In this document: positions 46,583-54,880 of the stretch, piece by piece
Position numbering within the stretch: position 1 is the first letter of the stretch
How the letters are laid out: the number at the start of each line of letters is the position of its first letter
DNA from: Exiguobacterium sp. KRL4
GTDB taxonomy: Bacteria; Bacillota; Bacilli; Exiguobacteriales; Exiguobacteriaceae
DNA length: 64,000 nt
Direction of reading: 5' to 3'
NCBI RefSeq assembly: GCF_001870785.1
Contig: NZ_MOLV01000001.1
Span: 1 to 64,000, forward strand
The notes under the pieces: model-generated
Database searches by the model: none
Seen by the model: only the letters and a program-made list of their open reading frames with translations
Told to the model about the DNA's origin: nothing
Made by a program: the position numbers and the translations under genes

Positions 46583-48073
46583 GTGAAGCAGCGTGTAGCC
46601 GTTATTGGAGCAGGACCTGGAGGACTCGCGTGTGCGATGTTGCTTGCGGGCAGAGGAGTAGACGTGACCGTGTACGAAAAACAACCGATTGTTGGCGGAC
46701 GGACATCTCGTGTACAAGTAGGTGACTATCAATTTGATCGTGGGCCCACATTTTTGAATATGCCGCATATTCTAGAAAATCTTTTTACGAGTATCGGTCT
46801 AAAACTGAGTGATTATTTAGAGCTGAAGGCACTTGATCCGATGTATACGCTGTACTTTAACGGGGGCAACGATCATTTTACGATGACGACGGACCGTGAC
46901 CGGATGAAACAGACGATTGAACAGCACTTTCCGGGAAATGGGGAAGGATATGATCGTTTCATGGCAGAACAGGCATTGAAGCTTGCTAAAATGATGCCGA
47001 TTTTACAGACAAAACACGATAAACTAACGGATTATCTGTCGCCACGTGTCATCACGGCACTGCCACGTCTCTCGTTAGGACGTTCCCTATATGATGTTCT
47101 CTCTGACTATTTTACGAGTGAAGAATTAAAATATGCCTTTACGTTTCAAGCCAAATATTTAGGGATGTCAGCATGGGAATGCCCAGGCGGTTTTTCGATT
47201 TTATCTTACATGGAGCATGCCTACGGAGTCCATCATCCGATTGGAGGAATGAATCAGATTCCGGAAGCGATGAAACGGGCAATCGAAGAATTAGGTGGAA
47301 CGGTCCATCTTGAAACAGGAATCAGCCAGCTGATTTTAGACGGAAAAACAGCGACGGGCGTGATACTTGAGTCGGGCGAACATGTCTTATATGATGACGT
47401 CGTCGTCGGTGCAGACTTTGCACATGCGATGAACCATCTTGTCCCGGAAGGTGTACTGAAAAAATGGTCACGTCCGAAGATAGATCGAAAAAAATTCTCG
47501 TGTTCGACGTTCATGTTGTACTTAGGTGTCAATCAAACATTTGATGCCCCACACCATACGATTTATTTTGCTAATGATTACGAAAAAAATGTTCGTGAGA
47601 TGACACAGACATTAGAATTATCGGAAGATTTTTCATTTTATGTCCAAAATCCATCTGTGATCGATTCGACATTGGCTCCGGAAGGGAAATCGGCTCTTTA
47701 CGTGTTAGTTCCGGTTCCAAACAACTATTCAGAACTTGATTGGGCGATTGAAGGACCGAAGTTACGTCGCCGCGTTCTTGATGCGCTAGAAGAGCGCTCT
47801 CCGTACAAAGGGGTCGAAGCAGCGATCGAAGTCGAAGAAATGTTTACACCGGATGACTGGGAAGCAATGGGCGTCCATCAAGGTGCTACGTTTAATCTGG
47901 GACATCAACTGACACAAATGATGTATTTTAGACCACATAACCGTTTTGAAGAGTTGGATCATGTTTATTTAGTCGGCGGCGGAACACATCCTGGAAGCGG
48001 GCTTCCGACTATCTTTGAGTCAGCCCGGATTACAGCAGACTTATTGACAAACGAAGTAGGTGTTGGAAAATGA
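46583..48073 (+). CDS. crtN: Carotenoid desaturase, CrtN/CrtI family (copy 1)
   Basis: This 496-residue FAD-dependent desaturase has the N-terminal dinucleotide motif VIGAGPGGLACAMLLAGRG (residues 6-24) and YEKQPIVGGRTSRVQVGDY. The family loop is FDRGPTFLNMP. The C-terminal signature is VYLVGGGTHPGSGLPTIFES, the clearest phytoene/diapophytoene desaturase signature in this locus. With CrtM, the likely substrate is 4,4'-diapophytoene (C30), dehydrogenated stepwise to coloured polyenes. A GTG start follows AAAAAGGAGAGATTC. The stop overlaps the next desaturase-like gene by 4 bp. Confidence 0.85.
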   Translation: MKQRVAVIGAGPGGLACAMLLAGRGVDVTVYEKQPIVGGRTSRVQVGDYQFDRGPTFLNMPHILENLFTSIGLKLSDYLELKALDPMYTLYFNGGNDHFTMTTDRDRMKQTIEQHFPGNGEGYDRFMAEQALKLAKMMPILQTKHDKLTDYLSPRVITALPRLSLGRSLYDVLSDYFTSEELKYAFTFQAKYLGMSAWECPGGFSILSYMEHAYGVHHPIGGMNQIPEAMKRAIEELGGTVHLETGISQLILDGKTATGVILESGEHVLYDDVVVGADFAHAMNHLVPEGVLKKWSRPKIDRKKFSCSTFMLYLGVNQTFDAPHHTIYFANDYEKNVREMTQTLELSEDFSFYVQNPSVIDSTLAPEGKSALYVLVPVPNNYSELDWAIEGPKLRRRVLDALEERSPYKGVEAAIEVEEMFTPDDWEAMGVHQGATFNLGHQLTQMMYFRPHNRFEELDHVYLVGGGTHPGSGLPTIFESARITADLLTNEVGVGK

Positions 48074-49542
48074 AAATCGGATTTGTAGGAGCCGGTGTCG
48101 GAACGTTACATGCAGCGTTATTGTTAACGAAACGATACCCTGAAATTGAGATTACTATTTTTGAGAAGGAAACACGTGCGGGTGGACGACTTGCGTCAGT
48201 TGATTTTGAGTCAGGTGGCCGAATCGATCAAGGCCCGACAATCGTCTTGATGCCCGGAAAACTTCAGGAACAACTGAAGGAAGCAGGTCTGGAAGGTGTA
48301 GAACTAAAACGGATTGATCCGCTATATGATCTACACTTTGATGATGGGACAGTGGTCACGAAACAGGCAGATGTCGTCGATCAGGCGATTGCGATTGAAC
48401 GTCAATTCGGAGAAGGCCGTGGTTTTCAAGAATTTATGAGTCAAAAATCAAAGGATTATGACGTTAGCGTATCGAAATTTTTAGAACGGAGTTATTTCCG
48501 TAAGCGTGAATTGTTGCACCCTAGTATGCTAGCACCATTAGTGAAGATGCATGCGATGGAGACGGCACATGATCATTTGAAACGTTTCTTTAAGAGTAAG
48601 TATCTTAGAATGGCCTACAGTTTTCCGACTTTTTATATCGGCGGGAATCCGTACACGACTCCATCGATTTATGGACTGATTCCTTACCGCGAGCAAGAGG
48701 AAGGTGTCTGGTACGTCAAAGGCGGTTATTTTTCCTTGGCGGAACGAATGTATGAGGCATTAGTCGAACGAGGTGTCCAGTTCAAGTTTAATCAATCCGT
48801 CGAACGTGTAATGATTAGAGAAGGACAAGCAAAAGGGTTTATTGTCGAGGGACGGGAATATCATTATGATAGCGTCGTATTGAATGGCGAATTTCCGCTG
48901 ATGGAATATCTAGTCGAAGGGAAACAACCTAAAAAATATGTCCCGTCTGGTGGTACATTATTGTTGTACTTCAAGATAAACGGAAAAGTCGATTTGCCGG
49001 TGCATCGTTTTTTGATGCCAAGTGACTTAAAACCAATGATGACATCGATTTTTAAGAAAGATGAGTTGCCAGAACATCCGGCTGTTTATCTGTTTAATCC
49101 AAGTAAGGTAGATGATTCGTTAACTGAAGCGGATGATAGCGTTGTGTATGCGTTAGTTCCTTCACCACGTGGATTTGATCAGAAAAAATATGAAGCACAT
49201 GGATTCATCGATCAAATCTTAGCAAAAATCGAACAGCATCTTCCTGGTTTCCAAAGTCAAATTGCAGAAATGAAGATCCGTACACCTCAAGATGCACAGG
49301 ATTTTGGATTATATGAAGGTGGCAGTTTTGGAATCGCTCCGACGATTCGCCAATCAGCTGCTCTAAAAACCCAAGCAAAACCGTATGCTGATATTGAACG
49401 GTTGTATGCAGTAGGCGCATCTGTCCATCCGTGTGGAGGCGTTCCGATCGTCATGATGGGAGCGACATTACTTGTCAATCGAATGGAACAAGAGATGAGG
49501 TGGAAAAATGGATACAGTGACGAACGCATACGTAGTATGTGA
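48070..49542 (+). CDS. CrtN-family oxidoreductase (copy 2)
   Basis: This 490-residue FAD protein begins MKIGFVGAGVGTLHAALLLT and continues EKETRAGGRLASVDF and RIDQGPTIVLMPG. It contains LERSYFRKRE, YIGGNPYTTPSIYGLIPY and GVWYVKGGYFSLAERMYEAL, which resemble S. aureus CrtN segments, and ends with LYAVGASVHPCGGVPIVMMG. It is a paralogue of the preceding gene. One copy may desaturate diapophytoene and the other introduce further double bonds or oxidise (CrtNc-like); sequence alone does not decide. It is coupled on both sides: a 4-bp overlap upstream and a 35-bp overlap with crtM. Confidence 0.8.
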   Translation: MKIGFVGAGVGTLHAALLLTKRYPEIEITIFEKETRAGGRLASVDFESGGRIDQGPTIVLMPGKLQEQLKEAGLEGVELKRIDPLYDLHFDDGTVVTKQADVVDQAIAIERQFGEGRGFQEFMSQKSKDYDVSVSKFLERSYFRKRELLHPSMLAPLVKMHAMETAHDHLKRFFKSKYLRMAYSFPTFYIGGNPYTTPSIYGLIPYREQEEGVWYVKGGYFSLAERMYEALVERGVQFKFNQSVERVMIREGQAKGFIVEGREYHYDSVVLNGEFPLMEYLVEGKQPKKYVPSGGTLLLYFKINGKVDLPVHRFLMPSDLKPMMTSIFKKDELPEHPAVYLFNPSKVDDSLTEADDSVVYALVPSPRGFDQKKYEAHGFIDQILAKIEQHLPGFQSQIAEMKIRTPQDAQDFGLYEGGSFGIAPTIRQSAALKTQAKPYADIERLYAVGASVHPCGGVPIVMMGATLLVNRMEQEMRWKNGYSDERIRSM

Positions 49543-50335
49543 ACAGACGATTCAAAATGGTTCAAAAACCTTTTATAAAGCCTTTTCCCTATTGCCGAAA
49601 CAAGATCGGATGGCCGTCTATGCGATTTATACGTTTTGTCGGTTTCTTGACGATACGGTAGACGAGTCAGCGACGCCAAAAGAAAGCTTAGCCGAATTCT
49701 TGGAGGAATTTCGTCAGTTCCGATCGGGTCAACACATTGACAAACCACTGTGGATTGCGCTTTCTGATGTATTTACTAGATATGAGATGGATGAAACACC
49801 ATTTTTGGAATTAGCAGAAGGTATGCGGTGGGATATTGAAAAAAACAGGTATCATTCTCTTGAAGAAACAGAAAAATATAGTTATTATGTCGCGAGTACG
49901 GTCGGTTTGATGTTGCTCCCGATCCTCGCACCAGGACAACCTGAGTTACGAGATTCAGCAATCCAGTTAGGCATTGCGATGCAACTGACGAATATTCTAC
50001 GTGATGTCGGTGAGGATGCGAAACGAGGTCGCGTCTATCTTCCTGAAAATTGGATGAGCGAATATGGTGTCACAACAGACTCCTTACTAGCAGGAACTCC
50101 ATCCGGAGACTTTGCCGGTCTTTGGGAGGCATTGGCGTTTCGAGCCGAACAATTGTATGATGCAGCGACGCCGTCTTTTGAACAGTATCCGAAAGAAAGT
50201 CGCCGGGCATTAAAAGTAGCGGCTTTACTTTACCGGGGAATCCTGGACGCGGCACGTGATAATCAATATGATGTTTTTACGAAACGTGCCTACGTCAGTC
50301 GTTGGCAAAAAATGAAATTGCTCGCAACGATTTGA
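49508..50335 (+). CDS. crtM: Squalene/phytoene synthase family, probable dehydrosqualene synthase CrtM
   Basis: This 275-residue trans-isoprenyl diphosphate synthase has both Mg-binding Asp-rich motifs: FCRFLDDTVDE (near residue 44) and LTNILRDVGEDAKRGRVYLP (near residue 165). It condenses two prenyl diphosphates. The CrtN-type partners and glycosyl/acyl transferases point to two farnesyl-PP units giving 4,4'-diapophytoene, as in staphyloxanthin synthesis, rather than C40 phytoene. It starts within the upstream desaturase gene behind AGATGAGGTGGAAAA. It ends at a strong bidirectional terminator. Confidence 0.9.
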   Translation: MDTVTNAYVVCEQTIQNGSKTFYKAFSLLPKQDRMAVYAIYTFCRFLDDTVDESATPKESLAEFLEEFRQFRSGQHIDKPLWIALSDVFTRYEMDETPFLELAEGMRWDIEKNRYHSLEETEKYSYYVASTVGLMLLPILAPGQPELRDSAIQLGIAMQLTNILRDVGEDAKRGRVYLPENWMSEYGVTTDSLLAGTPSGDFAGLWEALAFRAEQLYDAATPSFEQYPKESRRALKVAALLYRGILDAARDNQYDVFTKRAYVSRWQKMKLLATI

Positions 50336-50357
50336 TGTCACTGCTTAAAAACTCCAT

Positions 50358-50397
50358 AAAAAAAAGACCTTGGCGGGGACCAAGGTCTTTTTTTATT
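50358..50397. terminator. Bidirectional terminator between converging crt operons
   Basis: GACCTTGG (50366-50373) and CCAAGGTC (50380-50387) surround a CGGGGA loop, with A8 before and T7 after. It would end crtM transcripts on the + strand. On the - strand it would end transcripts coming from 50714 or from crtNb. Confidence 0.92.
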
Positions 50398-50714
50398 GAG
50401 TTTAGACCGGGGAGTCTAAACCTGATCTGTGTGTACATGATCGGATACATACTTCCAACAAGGCAGGTCAGCGATTCACGGGGATGAATCTGTTGATGAT
50501 TGAGCTGCCTGTAAACTAGTCAGGATGAGACGATCTAAGGGGGAACGTCGTAAGTCATGCCGAGTAGTTTACAGTGGTGTATCTTTTGAACAAGTGGGTC
50601 TTGAACAAGCTATCAAGACACAACAGAAATGTTAAGTTCCTAAACGCTTTTGACTCGGGGAAGTCACCATGCGCTTGATTGAGGATGTGGGGTCAATCAC
50701 TACCTCTTGAACTC
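50358..50714 (-). ncRNA. Candidate structured RNA with repeated UCCCCG hexaloop hairpins
   Basis: The 440 bp between crtM and crtNb encode no convincing protein but are packed with hairpins. Four have the same hexaloop, CGGGGA on + and UCCCCG on -: 50366-50387, 50400-50421, 50473-50490 and 50651-50666. Two more expose G4-5/C4-5 loops: 50529-50549 and 50677-50698. A seventh, 50598-50619, has a different loop. The second and third hairpins and the 50511-50572 domain have further outer stems. The - strand is preferred because a promoter-like sequence lies at 50749-50721 and an A/T-flanked terminator closes the set. A + strand RNA cannot be excluded. It does not match tmRNA, RNase P, 6S or SRP RNA motifs known to me. 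Confidence 0.6.
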
Positions 50715-50720
50715 GAAGTA

Positions 50721-50749
50721 ATCGTATCAAATCTAAGTTGTCCGTACAA
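50721..50749 (-). promoter_or_regulatory. Promoter candidate for the structured RNA
   Basis: On the minus strand TTGTAC (50749-50744) lies 17 bp before TACGAT (50726-50721), the latter preceded by TGA, giving the extended -10 TGATACGAT. The start would be near 50714, just before the first hairpin. Confidence 0.45.
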
Positions 50750-50776
50750 GTAATTGATATGCAATTCACATAACGT

Positions 50777-52249
50777 TCACAGGGTGGAAGCGACGGCGGA
50801 CACGATTCGTTCGCTTGCCAGTTTTCCTGAAAGCGTCACCATTGGACTGCCACCACCGGGATGTGTCGATCCACCGGCAAAAAACAAATTGTGAACATTC
50901 TTTGAACGGTTGCTTGGACGCATGAAAGCCCCACGTGTTCCGTTCGACGAAAGGCCGTACAATGAGCCGTGATACGCTGAAAATTTCTGTTCGATGTCTT
51001 GTGGTGTAATCCGTTGCTCAAACAGAACATCAGACGTAATATCGATTCCGAAGTGCTTCAGACGCTGATCAATGATCTTGTCATACGTGTCAAAATCGAT
51101 GACTGATCCTTTATGGGTAGCAGGGGCATTGACGAGCACAAACAAATTATCGCCGGCAATCCCCATTTCCGATGCTGTGACCGAAGAGTTGGAAATATAA
51201 ATCGTTGGTTCCTCCGCGTAACGGTGTTGATTAAACAGTGCCTCGAACTCTGCTTCGTAGTCGGAAGAGAAAAAGACATTATGATGTGCCAGTCCTTCGA
51301 TGCGACGTGAAAGTCCGATACAGCGGACATAAGCAGAAATCGACGGTTCCATCTGGGAGGGGGTCGGATTTTTAAAGTCCGGTCGGATCGTTTCTGAAAT
51401 CAAGCGAGGGTATTGCGTCAGGAGATCCCCGTTTAAGACGATGAAATCAACGGACAGATAATCGATATGATTCAGTTCAATTTCTGTTGCCATTTGGTTC
51501 GTGACTTCGATTTGTGTCACTTCTTCTCCTAATCGGAAGACGACACCAAGTTCGCGTGCACGACGGGCAAATCCTTCGGCAATCGCAGTGTTTCCTCCGT
51601 GCGTGAAGTAGACACCGTCATTGAGTTCGAGATGAGCAATCAAGCCGAAGGTTGCCGGCGCCTGAAACGGACTACTGCCGATATAAGTCGCATAGCGGTC
51701 AAGTGCTTGGATCAGCTGGGGATCCTTAAAATATTTTTTGTGTAGCCCATGTAAGGTCTTTAACGGGTGTACTTTCGTCATATCGCGTAACAAAGAAAAA
51801 TTGAAATAAGAATCGATATTAACGAAAAATTGTTGTTTAGCAATCTGGAAAAGGTGTGCGACTTCTTCTTGATAACCTGTGATATCGTTTTTAGCGAGCT
51901 GCCCGTTCGTGAAGCGGTCGACTTCGGTTCGCATGGCTTCGCGTCCGGTCGCAAACGTCAAGGTCCGGCCGTCTGGAAAATGGTTGACGGTATGACGTGC
52001 CAATTTTTCAAATGTAAAATAATCATCTGGGTCTGCACCCGACTCTAAGATGACAGATTGAAAAATTTCAGGCATCGTGATGGTGTTTGGACCAAAGTCA
52101 AAACGATGACCGTCCGCGGTAATGGGCATCATCTTTCCACCAATATGTTCGTTTCGTTCGATGACAGTGACCTTAAATCCTTTTGAAGCGAGGGAAATCG
52201 CGGCACTTAAGCCACCTAACCCCGCACCAATGACTGCAATATGTTTCAT
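50777..52249 (-). CDS. crtNb: CrtP/CrtNb-type carotenoid oxidase
   Basis: This 490-residue FAD protein of the CrtN/CrtI superfamily starts MKHIAVIGAGLGGLSAAISL and continues IERNEHIGGKMMPI, DFGPNTITMPEIF and YIGSSPFQAPATFGLIAHLE. It ends NLFFAGGSTHPGGGSPMVTL. These features are closer to S. aureus CrtP (diaponeurosporene oxidase) than to CrtN. The likely role is oxidation of a terminal methyl of the C30 backbone to an aldehyde. No aldehyde dehydrogenase for the next step is in the window. It lies 13 bp after the glycosyltransferase gene in the leftward operon and converges on crtM. Confidence 0.83.
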   Translation of the reverse strand: MKHIAVIGAGLGGLSAAISLASKGFKVTVIERNEHIGGKMMPITADGHRFDFGPNTITMPEIFQSVILESGADPDDYFTFEKLARHTVNHFPDGRTLTFATGREAMRTEVDRFTNGQLAKNDITGYQEEVAHLFQIAKQQFFVNIDSYFNFSLLRDMTKVHPLKTLHGLHKKYFKDPQLIQALDRYATYIGSSPFQAPATFGLIAHLELNDGVYFTHGGNTAIAEGFARRARELGVVFRLGEEVTQIEVTNQMATEIELNHIDYLSVDFIVLNGDLLTQYPRLISETIRPDFKNPTPSQMEPSISAYVRCIGLSRRIEGLAHHNVFFSSDYEAEFEALFNQHRYAEEPTIYISNSSVTASEMGIAGDNLFVLVNAPATHKGSVIDFDTYDKIIDQRLKHFGIDITSDVLFEQRITPQDIEQKFSAYHGSLYGLSSNGTRGAFMRPSNRSKNVHNLFFAGGSTHPGGGSPMVTLSGKLASERIVSAVASTL

Positions 52250-52262
52250 ACGTAACGCCTCC

Positions 52263-53339
52263 TTAAGAATATGTCCGACCTTTCCAACTGATTTCCCTTT
52301 TCTTGAGTCTTCGAATCATTGCCGTTGCGAGTAGTACTACATAAAGGACCGTCGCCACCGGATGCCAAAACCAGGCATGAGAAATTTGAGCATTCCGGTC
52401 AATCCGGTAACGGGCTAACAAGAGAAAGAACAATGCGCCAATCGTAAAGAACGATGGGAACAAAATGGCCAGTGGTAAGATGGTGGCCTGTGCGAGATAA
52501 AACAGAAGAAAGTAGCTGCCGATCAAGTACGAATCATTCATCCCCCGAAAGACATTTTTCAGAAAACCTTGCCAGACATCAGGATTTGTCGCATACATAT
52601 CACAGCTGACGTATGGAGCAACATGAACGAGGGTCGTCGTGAATCCGTTTCGTTTGAAGGTCCGACACAGCTCTAAATCATCGACGAGCGCCATTTGAAT
52701 GGATTGATGACCACCAACTTGTTCATAGGCCTGACGTTCCACTAAGACGACCATCCCGTTTGCAGCGGCAAACGCAGGATGTTTGACTTTCCGGAAGGGG
52801 ATAGGAAGATGTTGCGCGATTAACACATGTTGCATCGGAATCAGACATTTCCCTAAAAAAGTTGGAACAGGAAACGAAGGAAAACCGGATAAAAAGACAG
52901 CTCGTTCTTGTTTCATCGTCGCATACAGTTTAGGGATCGTCTCTTTTGTCAACGTGATGTCGGCATCTAAAAACAACAGATACTCTTCTTTTGACGCCAA
53001 AGCGAGTTGATGGCAGGCATGGACTTTTCCGGCCCAACCAGTCGGTAAGTCAATCCCGTCAATCATCGTGAAACGGTCATCTGCACCAATCTGCTCGAGC
53101 AACAAATCGCGTGTCCGGTCGGTCGAACGGTCTTCATATAAATACACATGTACATTAGGGTGGAGTGCTTGTTTCAGTGATGTCATTAATTTTTCGACAT
53201 TTCGTTCTTCGTTTCGAAGTGGAATGCAGACCGCAAGACTTGGAGGTGCAACGGGTCCTGTTAGCTTTGGTAAAAATGCTAGATTGAGGAACGTGTAAAG
53301 ACAGACTAAAACAGAAAAGATAAAAATACCTATAATCAT
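52263..53339 (-). CDS. Glycosyltransferase family 2 (CrtQ-like)
   Basis: This 358-residue membrane-anchored glycosyltransferase has an N-terminal TM (about 1-20), a GT-A domain with LAVCIPLRNEERNVEKLM, the LFLDADITL (DxD-type) motif near residue 127, and the VDDLELCRTFKRNGF acceptor-side motif. Three C-terminal hydrophobic segments follow (about 265-340). It resembles CrtQ, which glucosylates diaponeurosporenoic acid. The ATG at 53339 is chosen because it overlaps the acyltransferase stop as ATGA. It probably attaches the sugar to a hydroxyl or carboxyl of the C30 carotenoid. Confidence 0.83.
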   Translation of the reverse strand: MIIGIFIFSVLVCLYTFLNLAFLPKLTGPVAPPSLAVCIPLRNEERNVEKLMTSLKQALHPNVHVYLYEDRSTDRTRDLLLEQIGADDRFTMIDGIDLPTGWAGKVHACHQLALASKEEYLLFLDADITLTKETIPKLYATMKQERAVFLSGFPSFPVPTFLGKCLIPMQHVLIAQHLPIPFRKVKHPAFAAANGMVVLVERQAYEQVGGHQSIQMALVDDLELCRTFKRNGFTTTLVHVAPYVSCDMYATNPDVWQGFLKNVFRGMNDSYLIGSYFLLFYLAQATILPLAILFPSFFTIGALFFLLLARYRIDRNAQISHAWFWHPVATVLYVVLLATAMIRRLKKREISWKGRTYS

Positions 53340-54034
53340 TTTCGGATGGCCTGTAACCACTGTTCTGTTTTGACGGGCAGTGGATCCTTTCGTTCAGTTA
53401 AAAGTTGATACGCGGTTGTCTGTCCTTCAATCGCATCAGAGCGGACATCGTCATAGAGCGAAGTCATCGCATCCGTTAAGTATTGCATTTGGACGGATGA
53501 ACGATCATTAGGCAATTGAATCTTTCGCGTTCGAATGTAAACATCCGGTTGTTGCTCATGCCCAAACGAATAATAAAATGAAAACAAGGAAATCGACGGA
53601 GCACTTTTTGCTAAATGGGTCGCTCCACTGCTCAACTTGAGTGGCCGTTCTTCTTGATGTCGTTCTTCACCTTGTGGAAACATCCAGACGCTACTGCCGT
53701 TGGCCAGTTGATCCTTCGCATATTGAAGGCTTTGTTTAATTTCTTTATATGAGCTGCGATCGATTGAAAATCCACCGAGCCGTGTGAAAAAAGGAAACCG
53801 TGCGAGTCCTTGTTGGTCGATCATGACGTAAGGGTCATGATGAAGAGTTGTCTGATCGAGGTGGAACAAAATCATTCCATCCCACCACGAACCATGAGTC
53901 GCAAGCATTAGTCCCGGTGTCGGCAAATCATCCGCCCGGTATAAGATACGATGAAATTGTTTTCGAATCAAACGTTGTTTGACATAGAGATGAAAAGTGT
54001 ACTCAGCTAATTTGTTTTTGTTTGCTTTTTGCAA
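53336..54034 (-). CDS. PlsC-like acyltransferase (CrtO-type role)
   Basis: This 232-residue protein has the acyltransferase motif I H-x4-D in LATHGSWWDGM near residue 47 and the motif III-like FPQGEERH near 118, the usual arrangement in lysophosphatidic-acid-type acyltransferases. In this operon it most likely acylates the sugar of the glycosyl-carotenoid, as CrtO does in staphyloxanthin synthesis. The start is TTG behind GAGGAGGTATTCTTT. It begins inside the 3' end of the CruF-like gene and overlaps the glycosyltransferase by 4 bp. Confidence 0.8.
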   Translation of the reverse strand: MQKANKNKLAEYTFHLYVKQRLIRKQFHRILYRADDLPTPGLMLATHGSWWDGMILFHLDQTTLHHDPYVMIDQQGLARFPFFTRLGGFSIDRSSYKEIKQSLQYAKDQLANGSSVWMFPQGEERHQEERPLKLSSGATHLAKSAPSISLFSFYYSFGHEQQPDVYIRTRKIQLPNDRSSVQMQYLTDAMTSLYDDVRSDAIEGQTTAYQLLTERKDPLPVKTEQWLQAIRK

Positions 54035-54758
54035 AAAGAATACCTCCTCGTGTGAGCCAATACGTGAGACCGGCGAGGAGACTAATCAGCGTGACGCCGT
54101 AAAGTCCCGCAACACCTGCCGTCAAACCGAACAATGCATGGAGCATTAAGAATAGATACTGATTGTTTCGTTCCAGTTCCGCGAGGGTGACTTTTTGTTC
54201 GAACCGAGCAAGCAGTAGTGAGAAGAACAGGGCCGTCCCGTACCAACCAAAGAAGTTTTGGGTCGGGATATCGTAATACAAACCACCGTCTTGCCAAAGC
54301 CAATACGATTTGACGTTTGCAGCAACGGGGTCGATCGCTAAATCCAACCAGACTGCAAACAGCGGGACTAAGATCACTGTGTTATAACGAAACGGAAACC
54401 GACGTGAGAAGGCAAGGCTAGCTCCCATGACAGATAACCAGGCGGCGCCGATCGTGATGGGTACACCAAGCAGTTGAACACCAAAGTCCGCTTCATAAGC
54501 ATATGTACCAAACGGCCAACCGGTGTGTACACCAATGGACTCGATCCCGATGGACCCAAAAAAGATGACTGGAATGATGAAGCGACCTTTTGGGAGGACG
54601 TCCCATAAGTAAAGGGCGGCATACAAACCAGAGGCGAATAAAAAGACCGCATTTGCCCATTCAAGCCAAGGAGGAAGTAACGAAAAACCAACTAAAATCA
54701 AACCGATGACAAACCAAATCGTAAAAAATAACCAGAGACGTTTTTGAAAAACATTCAT
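54003..54758 (-). CDS. CruF-like carotenoid hydratase/membrane protein (DUF422)
   Basis: This 251-residue membrane protein has about seven hydrophobic segments. The DUF422 features are GSIGIESIGVHTGWPFGTYAY, the VWLDLAIDPVAANVKSYWLW segment and FFGWYGTALFFSL. CruF-type proteins add water across a terminal double bond of the carotenoid, producing the hydroxyl that is later glycosylated. The ATG at 54758 follows ATATGGAGGACAGACACT; the longer frame to 54995 runs back through the pssA end and is rejected. It is the first gene of the leftward four-gene pigment operon; a TTGTAC/GAATAC promoter-like pair precedes it. Confidence 0.8.
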   Translation of the reverse strand: MNVFQKRLWLFFTIWFVIGLILVGFSLLPPWLEWANAVFLFASGLYAALYLWDVLPKGRFIIPVIFFGSIGIESIGVHTGWPFGTYAYEADFGVQLLGVPITIGAAWLSVMGASLAFSRRFPFRYNTVILVPLFAVWLDLAIDPVAANVKSYWLWQDGGLYYDIPTQNFFGWYGTALFFSLLLARFEQKVTLAELERNNQYLFLMLHALFGLTAGVAGLYGVTLISLLAGLTYWLTRGGILFAKSKQKQIS

Positions 54759-54848
54759 AGTGTCTGTCCTCCATATCCAAGTATTCTGATGTAAGTATAC
54801 CTGTACAAAAGGGAAACGAGCCAGAAATGAGGTGTGATTGCAATAATC

Positions 54849-54880
54849 AAAAAAAAACAAACCGGGATACGGTCTGTTTT
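54849..54880 (-). terminator. Terminator of pssA
   Basis: On the minus strand AACAGACCG pairs with CGGTTTGTT (one G-U) and is followed by a long T run. It separates pssA from the pigment operon. Confidence 0.85.

Noticed and set aside
50398-50776. Known large RNAs (tmRNA, RNase P, 6S, SRP, OLE) considered for the hairpin-rich region
   Set aside because: No tmRNA ends, no RNase P GAGGAAAGUC core, no 6S open bubble and no OLE-length domain could be recognised. The repeated hexaloops do not fit these families as I know them.
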